This document shows positions 1-8,147 of a DNA stretch of 50,837 bases, piece after piece (the stretch's first letter is position 1; every line of letters begins with the position of its first letter). Below the pieces are notes generated by a model. It saw only the letters and a list, made by a program, of their open reading frames with translations, was not told where the DNA came from and did no database searches. Where the stretch lies: positions 1 to 50,837 of the forward strand of contig JAPKBH010000013.1 of the NCBI GenBank assembly GCA_028823445.1, written 5' to 3'. Origin of the DNA: Acidimicrobiales bacterium. GTDB taxonomy: Bacteria; Actinomycetota; Acidimicrobiia; Acidimicrobiales; MedAcidi-G1. The position numbers and the translations under genes were made by a program.

Positions 1-299
1 ACGCAGCCGTCAACCACTACGCCGGCCCAGTTATTTGCGGCGGCTAATGCTCCGAGGTTGCCGCCCAATAAGGCACAGGTTGTTGAGCCGTGGCCGGCCA
101 CCAGCAATACTCGGCCTTGGCCGGGTTCTTCTAAAGCAGTGCGTACCAAGGTGTTGTCGTTGTCTACGGCCAAGGTGGTAAGTGGCCCAGAGAAACTCGC
201 TACCCCGCCATAGTTGGCGAACCCGCCGTCGAGCACCTGCACGGCGTCGCCGTGGTCGTCGCAAAGGTCTGCAGTGGCCCAAGGGGCTTGTTCGGTCAC
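1..299 (-). CDS. rraA: RraA family protein (C-terminus cut by window edge)
   Basis: The 99 visible residues match the RraA/4-hydroxy-4-methyl-2-oxoglutarate aldolase fold family: TADLCDDHGD at the N-terminus, an NYGG...FSGP stretch, and GRVLLVAGHGS followed by the GNLGALAAANNWAG segment and VVVDGC. Family members either inhibit RNase E or act as metal-dependent class II aldolases; the sequence alone does not decide between them. The start is taken as GTG at 299, two bases after the upstream ArsC-like gene's stop, so it is the third gene of a PII-ArsC-RraA operon. The C-terminal part lies outside the window. Confidence 0.85.
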   Translation of the reverse strand, partial: MTEQAPWATADLCDDHGDAVQVLDGGFANYGGVASFSGPLTTLAVDNDNTLVRTALEEPGQGRVLLVAGHGSTTCALLGGNLGALAAANNWAGVVVDGC

Positions 300-301
300 C
301 A

Positions 302-685
302 CTATTTTTGGCCGATGAACTGGTAGAGCTTGTCTTTGGGGCGTCCTACGCAGGCTTCTAATGGGCCGGAGCTTTCGAGGTTGCCACGTACCAATACTGG
401 GCGTTGCAACAAAGCTTTTCGGTCGGCCAACAAAGCCACCACGGCTTCTGGGTTGCCTACATAGTCGTCAGCATTGAGTTCACGCTTTTTGAACTGTGAG
501 TCTTTGCGTACGAGGTCTTCTACTGGTCCGTCTAAGCCGGCGGCGATGCGGGTCAGTAGTTCTGCCGTGGGGGGCTCTTTCATGTAGAGCACCACGTTGA
601 TTTCTACTCCGAGTTCCTCAGCGACCGCTAAGGCATTTTTTGAGGCGTGTCAATGGGGGTTATGAAAAACGGTGAGGTTGGTCAT
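302..685 (-). CDS. ArsC/Spx-family selenoprotein (Sec at codon 12, TGA at 650-652)
   Basis: Read through one in-frame TGA, this is a 127-residue thioredoxin-fold protein of the ArsC (arsenate reductase-like) family. It begins MTNLTVFHNPH-U-HASKNAL: the TGA falls where the family has its catalytic Cys (HNPxC). Downstream it has the usual family blocks: VVLYMKEPP, VRKDSQFK, DDYVGNPEAVVALL, QRPVLVRG and VGRPKDKLYQFI, including the three Arg of the ArsC anion site. The ATG at 685 has an upstream AAGGGG and lies 12 bp after the PII gene's stop. A hairpin with a GGUC loop follows the TGA by 23 nt (separate entry). One other Cys is near the C-terminus. The gene would be miscalled as an N-terminally truncated ORF starting downstream of the TGA. 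Real substrate unknown; arsenate or a protein disulfide are both possible. A nonsense pseudogene is unlikely because the rest is intact and a second gene at 2832 shows the same feature. Confidence 0.85.
616..633 (-). promoter_or_regulatory. bacterial SECIS-like hairpin of the first ArsC selenoprotein
   Basis: CCTTAGC (633-627) pairs with GCTGAGG (622-616) in 7 bp including one G-U, closing a GGUC tetraloop. The loop starts 23 nt after the in-frame UGA. Bacterial SECIS elements sit immediately 3' of the UGA with a loop G that SelB recognises; the E. coli fdhF element also has GGUC in its loop. The fit in distance and loop is good; SelB binding is inferred. Confidence 0.75.
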
Positions 686-697
686 GAGTCGATCCCC

Positions 698-1600
<903 letters not shown>

Positions 1601-1604
<4 letters not shown>

Positions 1605-2551
1605 GCCCGTACCCGTATCTCCCCGACCACCCGTCCGGCGTGGTTGGTTACCTCGTCGGTGCCGTCAAAGTCAAGTGCTCCGAGTTGATGCAACAACCAA
1701 GCGGCCGCCGCCCCCGAAGCCCGCGCTCCCCCGTCGTGCACCTTGAGGGCAATCCCCAATCCTTGATCAGGCAAGGTGCCACAAAACACCCCTTCGGCAC
1801 CGGTTTTCACAATGGCTCGCCCCTGTCCCTCGGTGTTGATGCGGGTACAGGATCGACCGGTGCCGGCCATATAAAAGGGCTCAGCAATCATGGCATCCAG
1901 TAACCGGCGTCCGGCGGGCCGGCCGGGCAGGTTGGCCCACCCGGTGGCTAAACCGGTGAGCGGTATAGCCCACACGGGGACCCCGCAACCGTCGATGCCG
2001 GGTTCTTGCCCGGCCGGGTCGAAGTGGCACATTTCGGCCAACATGGGGGTGATGTAGTCACGGTGCAGCGGGTGCTCCGGGGCCAAATAGCCGTCTACTT
2101 CTACCCCTTCGTGGCGCATCAGGGTGATGAAGCCGCTGTGTTTACCCGAGCAGTTGTTCGACACTGGGGTAGGTAACCCGCTGCAATAGTCGTCGGCTAT
2201 TAACCGAGGTTCACTATGCGGGTGGCTGGCGCAAGCCAGGTCTTCTTGGCCAGAGCCAACCTTGGCCAGCCAGGCTTCTACGGTAGCTACGTGTGATGCT
2301 TCGCCGTTGTGGCTGGCACAGGACATAGACAACTCCACCGTGCTGAGATTAAAAGCATCGGCCGCACCGGTTTCTACCAATGGCAAAGCCTGCAGAGGTT
2401 TAGTAGCCGACCGGGGCAGGGTGTGGCGGGCAAAGTCGCCCCAAGTTTCTTGCACCTGACCGGCGGTGTCTACCACCACGGCATCTACCAGGTGCACGCT
2501 TTCTACAATGCCCGCCCGAGTGAGTTCTACTTTGAGTGGTTCGTTGCTCAT
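1601..2551 (-). CDS. L-asparaginase II family protein
   Basis: A 316-residue protein of the bacterial asparaginase II family (Pfam Asparaginase_II), unrelated in sequence to E. coli AnsA/AnsB. Recognisable segments are ELTRAGIVESVH, RSATKPLQALPLVETGAAD, LSMSCASHNGE, NNCSGKHSGF and GIDGCGVP. The family hydrolyses asparagine to aspartate and ammonia (Rhizobium etli type); activity here is inferred. The start ATG overlaps the stop of the upstream DUF6356 gene by 4 bp, so the two are translationally coupled. Located beside PII, a link with nitrogen supply is plausible but not shown. Confidence 0.9.
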
Positions 2552-2772
2552 AGTTGGGCAGCTTTCTTACGCATGGTCATTATTTCCTCGTTTAGTTTCA
2601 GAATTTCGTCGCTGGCCGTGGTCTTGAAGAGTCCAGGTACTAAAGCGTGTACCAAAGCCGCCAAGCCGGCTTTTATCAGGCGAAAAGCTACGACTAGCGC
2701 TCGCAGGCCGTGCTGGGTATAGGTCTCCCCTACGGTGGCCGGGTGGGCACGAAATTCTTTAATAATTGACAT
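2548..2772 (-). CDS. small DUF6356-like membrane-associated protein
   Basis: A 74-residue protein with an N-terminal HPATVGETYTQHGLRAL block and a hydrophobic stretch LIKAGLAALVHALVPGLF, then a short charged C-terminal helix. The HP-x-SVGE(T/S)Y-x-QH start and the hydrophobic LVHALVP segment match what I know of DUF6356, small proteins of unknown function. It is the first gene of a two-gene unit with the asparaginase, overlapping it by 4 bp. A ribosome-binding AAGG lies upstream of its ATG. No catalytic motif is visible. Confidence 0.7.
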   Translation of the reverse strand: MSIIKEFRAHPATVGETYTQHGLRALVVAFRLIKAGLAALVHALVPGLFKTTASDEILKLNEEIMTMRKKAAQL

Positions 2773-2819
2773 AGCAACACCTTAAGGAGTGAACGAGCCC
2801 AGAGCCACCATGGCTGCGC

Positions 2820-2825
2820 TAGTCT
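2820..2825 (+). promoter_or_regulatory. -10 box of the second Sec-ArsC gene (leaderless)
   Basis: TAGTCT ends 6 nt before the ATG at 2832 and there is no Shine-Dalgarno sequence, so the mRNA probably starts at the AUG. Confidence 0.45.
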
Positions 2826-2831
2826 TCGGCC

Positions 2832-3176
2832 ATGAGCGATCGCCTGTTGTTGTACCACAATCCTGTTTGAGGAAAGTCTCGTGGCGCCTTGAGCCTTTTG
2901 GAAGAGCGCAACGTCGAGTTCGACGTCATCAACTACCTTGAAAAACCTTTAGACCGCTCCACCCTGCAAGGGTTTTTGGATCTTCTCTCCGGCCCTCCGG
3001 CTGACCTAGTGCGGGCCGACCCGGCCAACGGCATTGACCCCACCGGCCTAAGCGCCGAACAAATTGTGGACCTTTTGTTAGCCCACCCCAAGGCGATGCA
3101 ACGCCCGGTGGCGGTACTCGGCCATCGAGCAGTCATTGCTCGGCCTTCGGATTTAATTCTTGATTTGCTGCCTTAA
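2832..3176 (+). CDS. ArsC-family selenoprotein (Sec at codon 13, TGA at 2868-2870)
   Basis: Read through one TGA this is a 114-residue ArsC-family protein: MSDRLLLYHNPV-U-GKSRGALSLLEERNV. In arsenate reductases of this family the motif is YHNPxCSxSR, so the TGA replaces the catalytic Cys exactly. The remainder follows the family: INYLEKPL, a VRADPAN block with Arg, LLLAHPKAMQRPVAV, and IARPSDLILDLL. All three anion-site Arg equivalents are present. There is no other Cys in the protein, so the enzyme would rely on an external thiol partner such as a glutaredoxin or mycothiol. The gene is leaderless, stands alone, and its stop lies 3 bp from that of convergent rsgA. A hairpin follows the UGA (separate entry). 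Function as arsenate reductase or thiol oxidoreductase is inferred from family only. Confidence 0.87.
2880..2913 (+). promoter_or_regulatory. candidate SECIS hairpin of the second ArsC selenoprotein
   Basis: CGT-G-GCGC-CTT (2880-2890) pairs with AAG-A-GCGC-A-ACG (2902-2913), giving 10 bp with one bulged A and one G-A mismatch. The 11-nt apical loop starts with G, 20 nt after the UGA, inside the usual bacterial window. The stem is less regular than that of the first gene and other folds are possible. Confidence 0.5.
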
Positions 3177-3179
3177 GCG

Positions 3180-4178
3180 TTAACGGCGACGCCCTTGGTT
3201 TTTGCGTTGCCGTTCTTCTTCGCGTTGACGTTGCTCGGCTAACTCGGCATGGAGCGCCCGGTATCGTCCAACTCGGCGAGCATCTACAGCACCACTTTTT
3301 ACCGCTTCGGTTACTGCGCAGCCCGGTTCGGCGTCATGGGCGCAGTCGTTAAAGCGACAAGTACCAGCCAACGTTTCAAGGTCACCGAATACGCGGTCCA
3401 GTGCTTCTTGCGCATCCCAAATACCCACGGCACGAATCCCCGGGGTGTCTACCAACAGCCCACCGGCTGGCCGCAGCACTAATTCTCGACTCACCGTGGT
3501 GTGGCGCCCTTTGTTGTCGCTTTGGCGAACATCACCGGTGGGCAACTGATCCTCACCCAACAAAGCGTTGATGAGGGTTGATTTGCCGGCCCCTGATTCG
3601 CCCAGCAAAGCCACGGTACGGCCAGCACTCAACAGGGCCTCCACTGCGGCAAGCCCTTGGGTTTGTTCTTGGTTGAGCGACACCACCAGCACCGGCACCT
3701 CGGGGGCTACCGCTCGGATGGTGGCTTCTATTTCTGAAGATGGTTCCACTCGGTCGGCCTTGGTAAGCACTAGGGCAACTTCGGCGCCGCTGTCTTGGGC
3801 CACAATCAGAAAACGTTCTAAGCGTCCTGGCGGTAAGGGGCGGTCAAGGGCGTGCACAATGAGCACCACATCAACGTTGGCTACCAGCACTTGTTCAATT
3901 ACCGCTTCGGAAGGGTCGCGCCGTGACACCGTGTTGGCTCGGGGGAGCACCGCATCAATCAGGGGTCCGAGTTGAGCGTCTTGGTCTATTTGTACCCAGT
4001 CGCCGGTGGCCGGGGCGGTTTCGCTTTGCGCCCGCTGCGAGTCGGAAAGCACGCGAAGCAACCCGTGGGCGGTGATGGCATCGCATTCGCCGCGGTCAAC
4101 CCGGACGATGCGTCCCAGTACTCCGTCTCCCGACGGGGGGTTTCCGTGCCACCCGTAAGCGGCGAGGTCTACTGTCAT
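3180..4178 (-). CDS. rsgA: ribosome small subunit-dependent GTPase A
   Basis: A 332-residue circularly permuted GTPase (YjeQ/RsgA), a late 30S-subunit maturation factor. Order of motifs is as expected: OB-fold N-terminus (about 20-75), G4 TKAD at 139-142, G1 GESGAGKS at 193-200, G3 DTPG at 244-247, then a zinc site with C274, C279, H281 and C287. The C-terminus is a basic, Gln/Arg-rich tail. It starts at an ATG with a TAACAT box 6 nt upstream and no ribosome-binding site. It is convergent with the Sec-ArsC gene, with only a 3-bp gap, and divergent from the glycosyltransferase gene. Confidence 0.95.
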   Translation of the reverse strand: MTVDLAAYGWHGNPPSGDGVLGRIVRVDRGECDAITAHGLLRVLSDSQRAQSETAPATGDWVQIDQDAQLGPLIDAVLPRANTVSRRDPSEAVIEQVLVANVDVVLIVHALDRPLPPGRLERFLIVAQDSGAEVALVLTKADRVEPSSEIEATIRAVAPEVPVLVVSLNQEQTQGLAAVEALLSAGRTVALLGESGAGKSTLINALLGEDQLPTGDVRQSDNKGRHTTVSRELVLRPAGGLLVDTPGIRAVGIWDAQEALDRVFGDLETLAGTCRFNDCAHDAEPGCAVTEAVKSGAVDARRVGRYRALHAELAEQRQREEERQRKNQGRRR

Positions 4179-4184
4179 GGTCTG

Positions 4185-4190
4185 ATGTTA
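4185..4190 (-). promoter_or_regulatory. -10 box of rsgA (leaderless)
   Basis: TAACAT lies 6 nt before the rsgA ATG on the minus strand, without a ribosome-binding site. Confidence 0.5.
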
Positions 4191-4216
4191 GATGGGCTAA
4201 GGGCTCCAAGGACGCC

Positions 4217-4222
4217 TAGCCT
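4217..4222 (+). promoter_or_regulatory. -10 box of the glycosyltransferase gene (leaderless)
   Basis: TAGCCT ends 6 nt before the ATG at 4229, with no Shine-Dalgarno sequence between. Confidence 0.5.
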
Positions 4223-4228
4223 GCTGTT

Positions 4229-5455
4229 ATGGCCGACTTCTTTCAAAACGGGGTAATCGCTACCTTGCATAATTTGGCCGATCGGCCGGTGGCTGAGCTT
4301 GAAACCGATCTCGCTATGTGGGGCCAGGAGCGTCCCATGACGTTGATTATTCCCTGCTTGGCTTCTGAGTTGGGGTCACCGGCGTTAAGCCACATTGTTG
4401 AAGAACTCTCTACCGCCCATTATCTCGAAGAGGTGGTGGTGGGCCTTGACCAAGCCGATCGGCAACAATTTGTTCAGGCCCAACAGGTGTTTTCTGTTTT
4501 GCCGCAGCGTTGCCGTGTTTTGTGGAACGATGGCCCGGGGTTGCAAACGGTTACCCAGCAAGTTTTTGAGCATCTCGGGGCCCCTATCGAGCCGGGCAAG
4601 GGCCGCAATGTGTGGGGTTGTTTGGGCTACGTGTTGGGCCGCGGCCAGGCACAAGTGGTTGCTTTGCACGATGCGGACATTGCTACTTATGATCGTTCGT
4701 TACTGGCTCGTTTGCTTTACCCGGTGGCCCACCCTTCTTTCGACTATGCCTTTGCGAAAGGGTTTTACGCCCGGGCGTCATCAGACCCTAAGCAATTAAA
4801 TGGTCGGGTAAGCCGGCTATATGTGACCCCGTTGGTGCGGGCCTTGGCCGCTACTTTTGGCCGACGCGATTATTTGGATTATTTGGAGAGTTTTCGTTAC
4901 CCGTTGGCTGGTGAGTGGGCTTTAGAGGTCAGTGTGGCTCGTTCACTGCGGGTACCTGCTGACTGGGGCTTAGAGATCGGGGTGCTTTCGGAGATCGCCC
5001 GCAGTTACCCGGTGAACCGTATTTGCCAGGTGGAACTCGCCGACCTTTATGACCACAAGCATCAGGATCTCTCCTCTGAGGACTCCACTGCAGGGTTGCA
5101 TCGCATGAGCAGCGATATTGCTAAAGCGTTTTTTCGAAAACTGGCCATCTCTGGAGTGGTCTTAACCACGGAGAGTTTTCGTACCTTAAAGGCGGCCTAC
5201 ACCCGGGAGGCCTACGAACTTATTGAGCACTACGACAGCGACGCCGCTTTTAATGGGTTTGTTTATGATCGCCGTCAAGAAGAGGCCTCGGTGGACCTTT
5301 TTGGTCAGGCTGCTCTTCAAGCTGGTCAAGACTTTTTAGAAAGCCCTTTGGAGTCGCCGTTTATCCCCAGTTGGGGGCGGTTGGAGGCTGATTTGCCGGG
5401 GGTGGGCGCTACTTTGGTGGCGGCCGTTGAGCACGACCAGCAAAACTTTAGGTGA
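4229..5455 (+). CDS. GpgS-like glycosyltransferase (glucosyl-3-phosphoglycerate synthase type)
   Basis: A 408-residue GT-A fold glycosyltransferase. LIIPCLASELGSPAL near residue 40 is the nucleotide-binding start, GKGRN is at 123-127 and the metal-binding DADI at 148-151. Later GEWALEVSVARSL and WGLEIGVLSE, then HKHQDL, resemble glucosyl-3-phosphoglycerate synthases (GT81) and related mannosylglycerate enzymes. Such enzymes move glucose from a nucleotide sugar to 3-phosphoglycerate, leading to glucosylglycerate, a compatible solute and, in mycobacteria, a precursor of methylglucose lipopolysaccharide. No matching phosphatase gene is adjacent. The sugar donor and acceptor are inferred from family resemblance only. 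Confidence 0.75.
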   Translation: MADFFQNGVIATLHNLADRPVAELETDLAMWGQERPMTLIIPCLASELGSPALSHIVEELSTAHYLEEVVVGLDQADRQQFVQAQQVFSVLPQRCRVLWNDGPGLQTVTQQVFEHLGAPIEPGKGRNVWGCLGYVLGRGQAQVVALHDADIATYDRSLLARLLYPVAHPSFDYAFAKGFYARASSDPKQLNGRVSRLYVTPLVRALAATFGRRDYLDYLESFRYPLAGEWALEVSVARSLRVPADWGLEIGVLSEIARSYPVNRICQVELADLYDHKHQDLSSEDSTAGLHRMSSDIAKAFFRKLAISGVVLTTESFRTLKAAYTREAYELIEHYDSDAAFNGFVYDRRQEEASVDLFGQAALQAGQDFLESPLESPFIPSWGRLEADLPGVGATLVAAVEHDQQNFR

Positions 5456-5521
5456 TTTTTACTGGTCATTCGTTAACAAAGTGATCATGGTCGCTTCATC
5501 TGCAAACCGCATGATTTTTTC

Positions 5522-6835
5522 ATGACCAACCATCACAACGCGCAAATTGATCTCGCTTGGCTTACCCAACGTTTGGGTTACGGCATGAGTCCTGATGAGC
5601 AAACGAACCTAGACGGCGTTGATCCAACTACTGTGCTGGCTCGCCGATTGGACCCAGAGTCACACGGGGTAGCTATACCTCCGAGCCCCTTTGAAGGGTT
5701 AGGTGATCTCATTCCGCCCGACATTGACCCCGATAATTTTCCGGCTTTACGTCGGGCCGCTTACCAGCAGCTTTTAGGAATTTGGCTCGACGAACTTCGA
5801 GACACTTCAGACCCTTTGCTGGAATGGATGACCTTTTTTTGGCATGACCATTTTGCAGTAACCAGTGAAGTGGTACTTAACCCGGTGATCATGGTTAACC
5901 ATCTTTCTTTGTTGCGGCAGCATGCTCGAGGAAACTTCGGCGACTTGTTGCGAGCGGTCACCCTTGACCCGGCCATGCTTATTTTTCTTGATGGCCGATC
6001 CAGCGTGGCGAGGCAACCCAACGAGAACTATGGCCGTGAACTTTTGGAGCTTTATTCCATTGGGGTGGAGCACTACACCGAAGCCGATGTTGTCGCTGCT
6101 GCTTCTGCGTTGACCGGTTGGCAAATACAACCTGGGGACGGCGGGACGGCAGTTTTTTCTGCCCGACGCCACGATGACACCCACCGGACCCTGCTGGGGG
6201 CAAGCGGAGTACACGATGTAGACACGGTGCTCGATGCTGTATTGAATCACCAAGCATTACCTGGTTTCATTGCTGGCAAATTAGCTGCATCTATTTTGGG
6301 AAACGACTTTGACGAAAATCAGGTACCTGAATTTGCCCATGTTTTTGCCAACCACAACCTTGACCTTGCCCCGCTGATCTCCGCTATCGCAGAAGCAGGA
6401 TTGGCCTTAACCAGTCGTTCTCCTTTGGTGCGTCACCCGGTGAGTTGGCTCACCAATGCCGAAAAAACTACCGGCGCGCGAATAGACACCCGGGCACGTG
6501 CCCACATTTTGCATTCCATGGGAATGGTGCCTGGTCGACCGCCTCATGTGGGTGGGTTTCCTCCACCGGAGAACTATCTCAATGCTTCTTCTACCGCCGC
6601 ACGCTTTACCAGCGCTGGGTTGGTGGCCAACCAGGCCCCCGAAGATTCGTTGGCTTTGGCTGCTGCTTCAACGGGAGATTGGCAAACCTTGGCTTCGCTG
6701 CTGGGCCGGCCTCAAGGCTTCTCTGCCGCTTCACTTTCTGCTTTAGATGGTCTTAAAGATGCGACTCCTTCTGGCCAACAGGGTCGCAACTGTTTAGCTC
6801 TGTCCTTATCCACCCCCGACTTTTTGGTGATCTGA
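5522..6835 (+). CDS. DUF1800 family protein, copy 1
   Basis: A 437-residue DUF1800 protein. Typical family segments: WLTQRLGYGMSPDE at the start, WMTFFWHDHFAVTSEV near residue 100, LLRQHARGNFGDLLRAVTLDPAMLIFLDGR, then NENYGRELLELYSIGVEHYTEADV, and a C-terminal RHPVSWL...MGMVPGRPPHVGGFP block. The biochemical function is unknown; DUF1800 genes are commonly next to DUF1501 genes, as here. No signal peptide is seen. The stop overlaps the next start as TGATG, so the two are coupled. It is about as long as copy 2 at 8148 and clearly paralogous to it. A weak CATGAT box lies 6 nt before the start. Confidence 0.9.
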   Translation: MTNHHNAQIDLAWLTQRLGYGMSPDEQTNLDGVDPTTVLARRLDPESHGVAIPPSPFEGLGDLIPPDIDPDNFPALRRAAYQQLLGIWLDELRDTSDPLLEWMTFFWHDHFAVTSEVVLNPVIMVNHLSLLRQHARGNFGDLLRAVTLDPAMLIFLDGRSSVARQPNENYGRELLELYSIGVEHYTEADVVAAASALTGWQIQPGDGGTAVFSARRHDDTHRTLLGASGVHDVDTVLDAVLNHQALPGFIAGKLAASILGNDFDENQVPEFAHVFANHNLDLAPLISAIAEAGLALTSRSPLVRHPVSWLTNAEKTTGARIDTRARAHILHSMGMVPGRPPHVGGFPPPENYLNASSTAARFTSAGLVANQAPEDSLALAAASTGDWQTLASLLGRPQGFSAASLSALDGLKDATPSGQQGRNCLALSLSTPDFLVI

Positions 6836-8124
6836 TGAACGAAAACTTAAACCGACGACGCTTTCTTTATCTCGCTGGCGGGGCTACCGCAGCGGCCGCC
6901 ACAGGTGCTGCAGCGTGGGCTGGCTTGCTTCGAGAACAAGTCAACGGAGCGCCGACGCTAACTTTGCCAGGTCTCACCACGACCACCACCAGCATGACGC
7001 CGACCACCACCACTTCGTTGGCCCCGGGCCAAGGCCCCAAAAACCCAGTATTAGTTATTGTGCAGATGCAAGGCGGCAACGATGGCCTCAACACTCTGGT
7101 ACCGCTTAACGGCCGTTACCAAGATCTTCGCCCCACGTTGGCGCTCGGCGACCACGAGATGCTTGACCTTTCAGACGCTCAAGATTTTGCTCTCCACCCA
7201 GCGCTGGCCCCGTTGTTGCCTTTGTGGGAAAATAACTTGTTGACTGGGGTGACCGGTATCGGTATTCCTGGTCAGGGCCGGTCACATTTTACGGCCAGCG
7301 ATAGTTGGCATAGTGGCCGTACCAGCCCAGAGACCACCGGCTGGTTAGGCCGCTGGCTTGATGCCACCGCCAACGGCCCGGCCAATCCTTTGCGGGCCGT
7401 GTCTTTGGGGGGCGGAGCACCTATTTTGACGGCAGAGTCACAGCTCTCTACCATCATTAACTCGCCTCGCAATTTTCGTTTATCTACCCCTCCGGGTTCG
7501 GATAGCGAAGCCATCGTGGCGGCTTTTTTACAGACCGCTTCACCTCTTTCTGGTGACCCCACTTTGGCCGCTGCGCAAATGGCTATCCCTTCTACCTTGG
7601 AGGCCATTGAAGTACTCGGGGTCGACAGTGGGGTTACGGCGGACGAGCCACCGGAGGAGAACTACACCTCGTTGCTTGACACGGCGGCTGGGCTCATTGA
7701 TTTAGATGTCGGGACTGAGGTCATCGTGGTCAGCGTGCATGGTTTCGATACTCACTCTGATCAACGAAGCCGGCAAGAAAAACTGTTGGCCAATCTGGCG
7801 GCGGGCTTGGCTTCCTTTCATCAACGCCTGGAGGCCAATGGCCACGCCGACCGGGTGCTCATTATGACCACCAGCGAGTTTGGCCGCCGGGTACAGGAGA
7901 ACGCTTCGGGCGGCACCGACCACGGTACGGCTGGGGCGCAGTTTATTATTGGCCCCAACCAGGGCATCATTGGCCAAGTTGATTTGGATAATTTAGTGGA
8001 CGGCGATGTACCTATTGCGGTAGACACCCGATCCATGTACGCCACTGCTCTTGATTGGCTCGGTGGCCCCACCGACGAAATCCTCGGCAAAAAATACGAC
8101 CGCTTGCTTGATAACTTGCCCTAG
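6835..8124 (+). CDS. DUF1501 family exported protein, copy 1
   Basis: A 429-residue DUF1501 protein with a twin-arginine signal: NRRRFLYLAGG followed by an Ala-rich hydrophobic stretch, then a Thr-rich linker (TTTTTSMTPTTTTS). The family core starts at PVLVIVQMQGGNDGLNTLVPLNGRY, continues with GIPGQGRSHFTASDSWHSGR, and ends with TTSEFGRRVQENASGGTDHGTAG and DWLGGPTDEILG. DUF1501 is related to the alkaline-phosphatase/sulfatase superfamily and is Tat-exported; its substrate is unknown. It starts inside the TGA of the DUF1800 gene. A fragment of its 3' end recurs at 12839-12910. Confidence 0.9.
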   Translation: MNENLNRRRFLYLAGGATAAAATGAAAWAGLLREQVNGAPTLTLPGLTTTTTSMTPTTTTSLAPGQGPKNPVLVIVQMQGGNDGLNTLVPLNGRYQDLRPTLALGDHEMLDLSDAQDFALHPALAPLLPLWENNLLTGVTGIGIPGQGRSHFTASDSWHSGRTSPETTGWLGRWLDATANGPANPLRAVSLGGGAPILTAESQLSTIINSPRNFRLSTPPGSDSEAIVAAFLQTASPLSGDPTLAAAQMAIPSTLEAIEVLGVDSGVTADEPPEENYTSLLDTAAGLIDLDVGTEVIVVSVHGFDTHSDQRSRQEKLLANLAAGLASFHQRLEANGHADRVLIMTTSEFGRRVQENASGGTDHGTAGAQFIIGPNQGIIGQVDLDNLVDGDVPIAVDTRSMYATALDWLGGPTDEILGKKYDRLLDNLP

Positions 8125-8135
8125 TCGGTGCCTGC

Positions 8136-8141
8136 TAGAAT
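8136..8141 (+). promoter_or_regulatory. -10 box before DUF1800 copy 2 (leaderless)
   Basis: TAGAAT ends 6 nt before the GTG at 8148, so the second cassette may have its own leaderless promoter within the 23-bp gap after copy 1. Confidence 0.5.
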
Positions 8142-8147
8142 CTTTTT

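Noticed and set aside
650-652. In-frame TGA read as a nonsense mutation making a truncated arsC pseudogene
   Set aside because: The sequence after it is intact, the TGA is at the catalytic Cys, a SECIS-like hairpin follows, and a second gene shows the same substitution.
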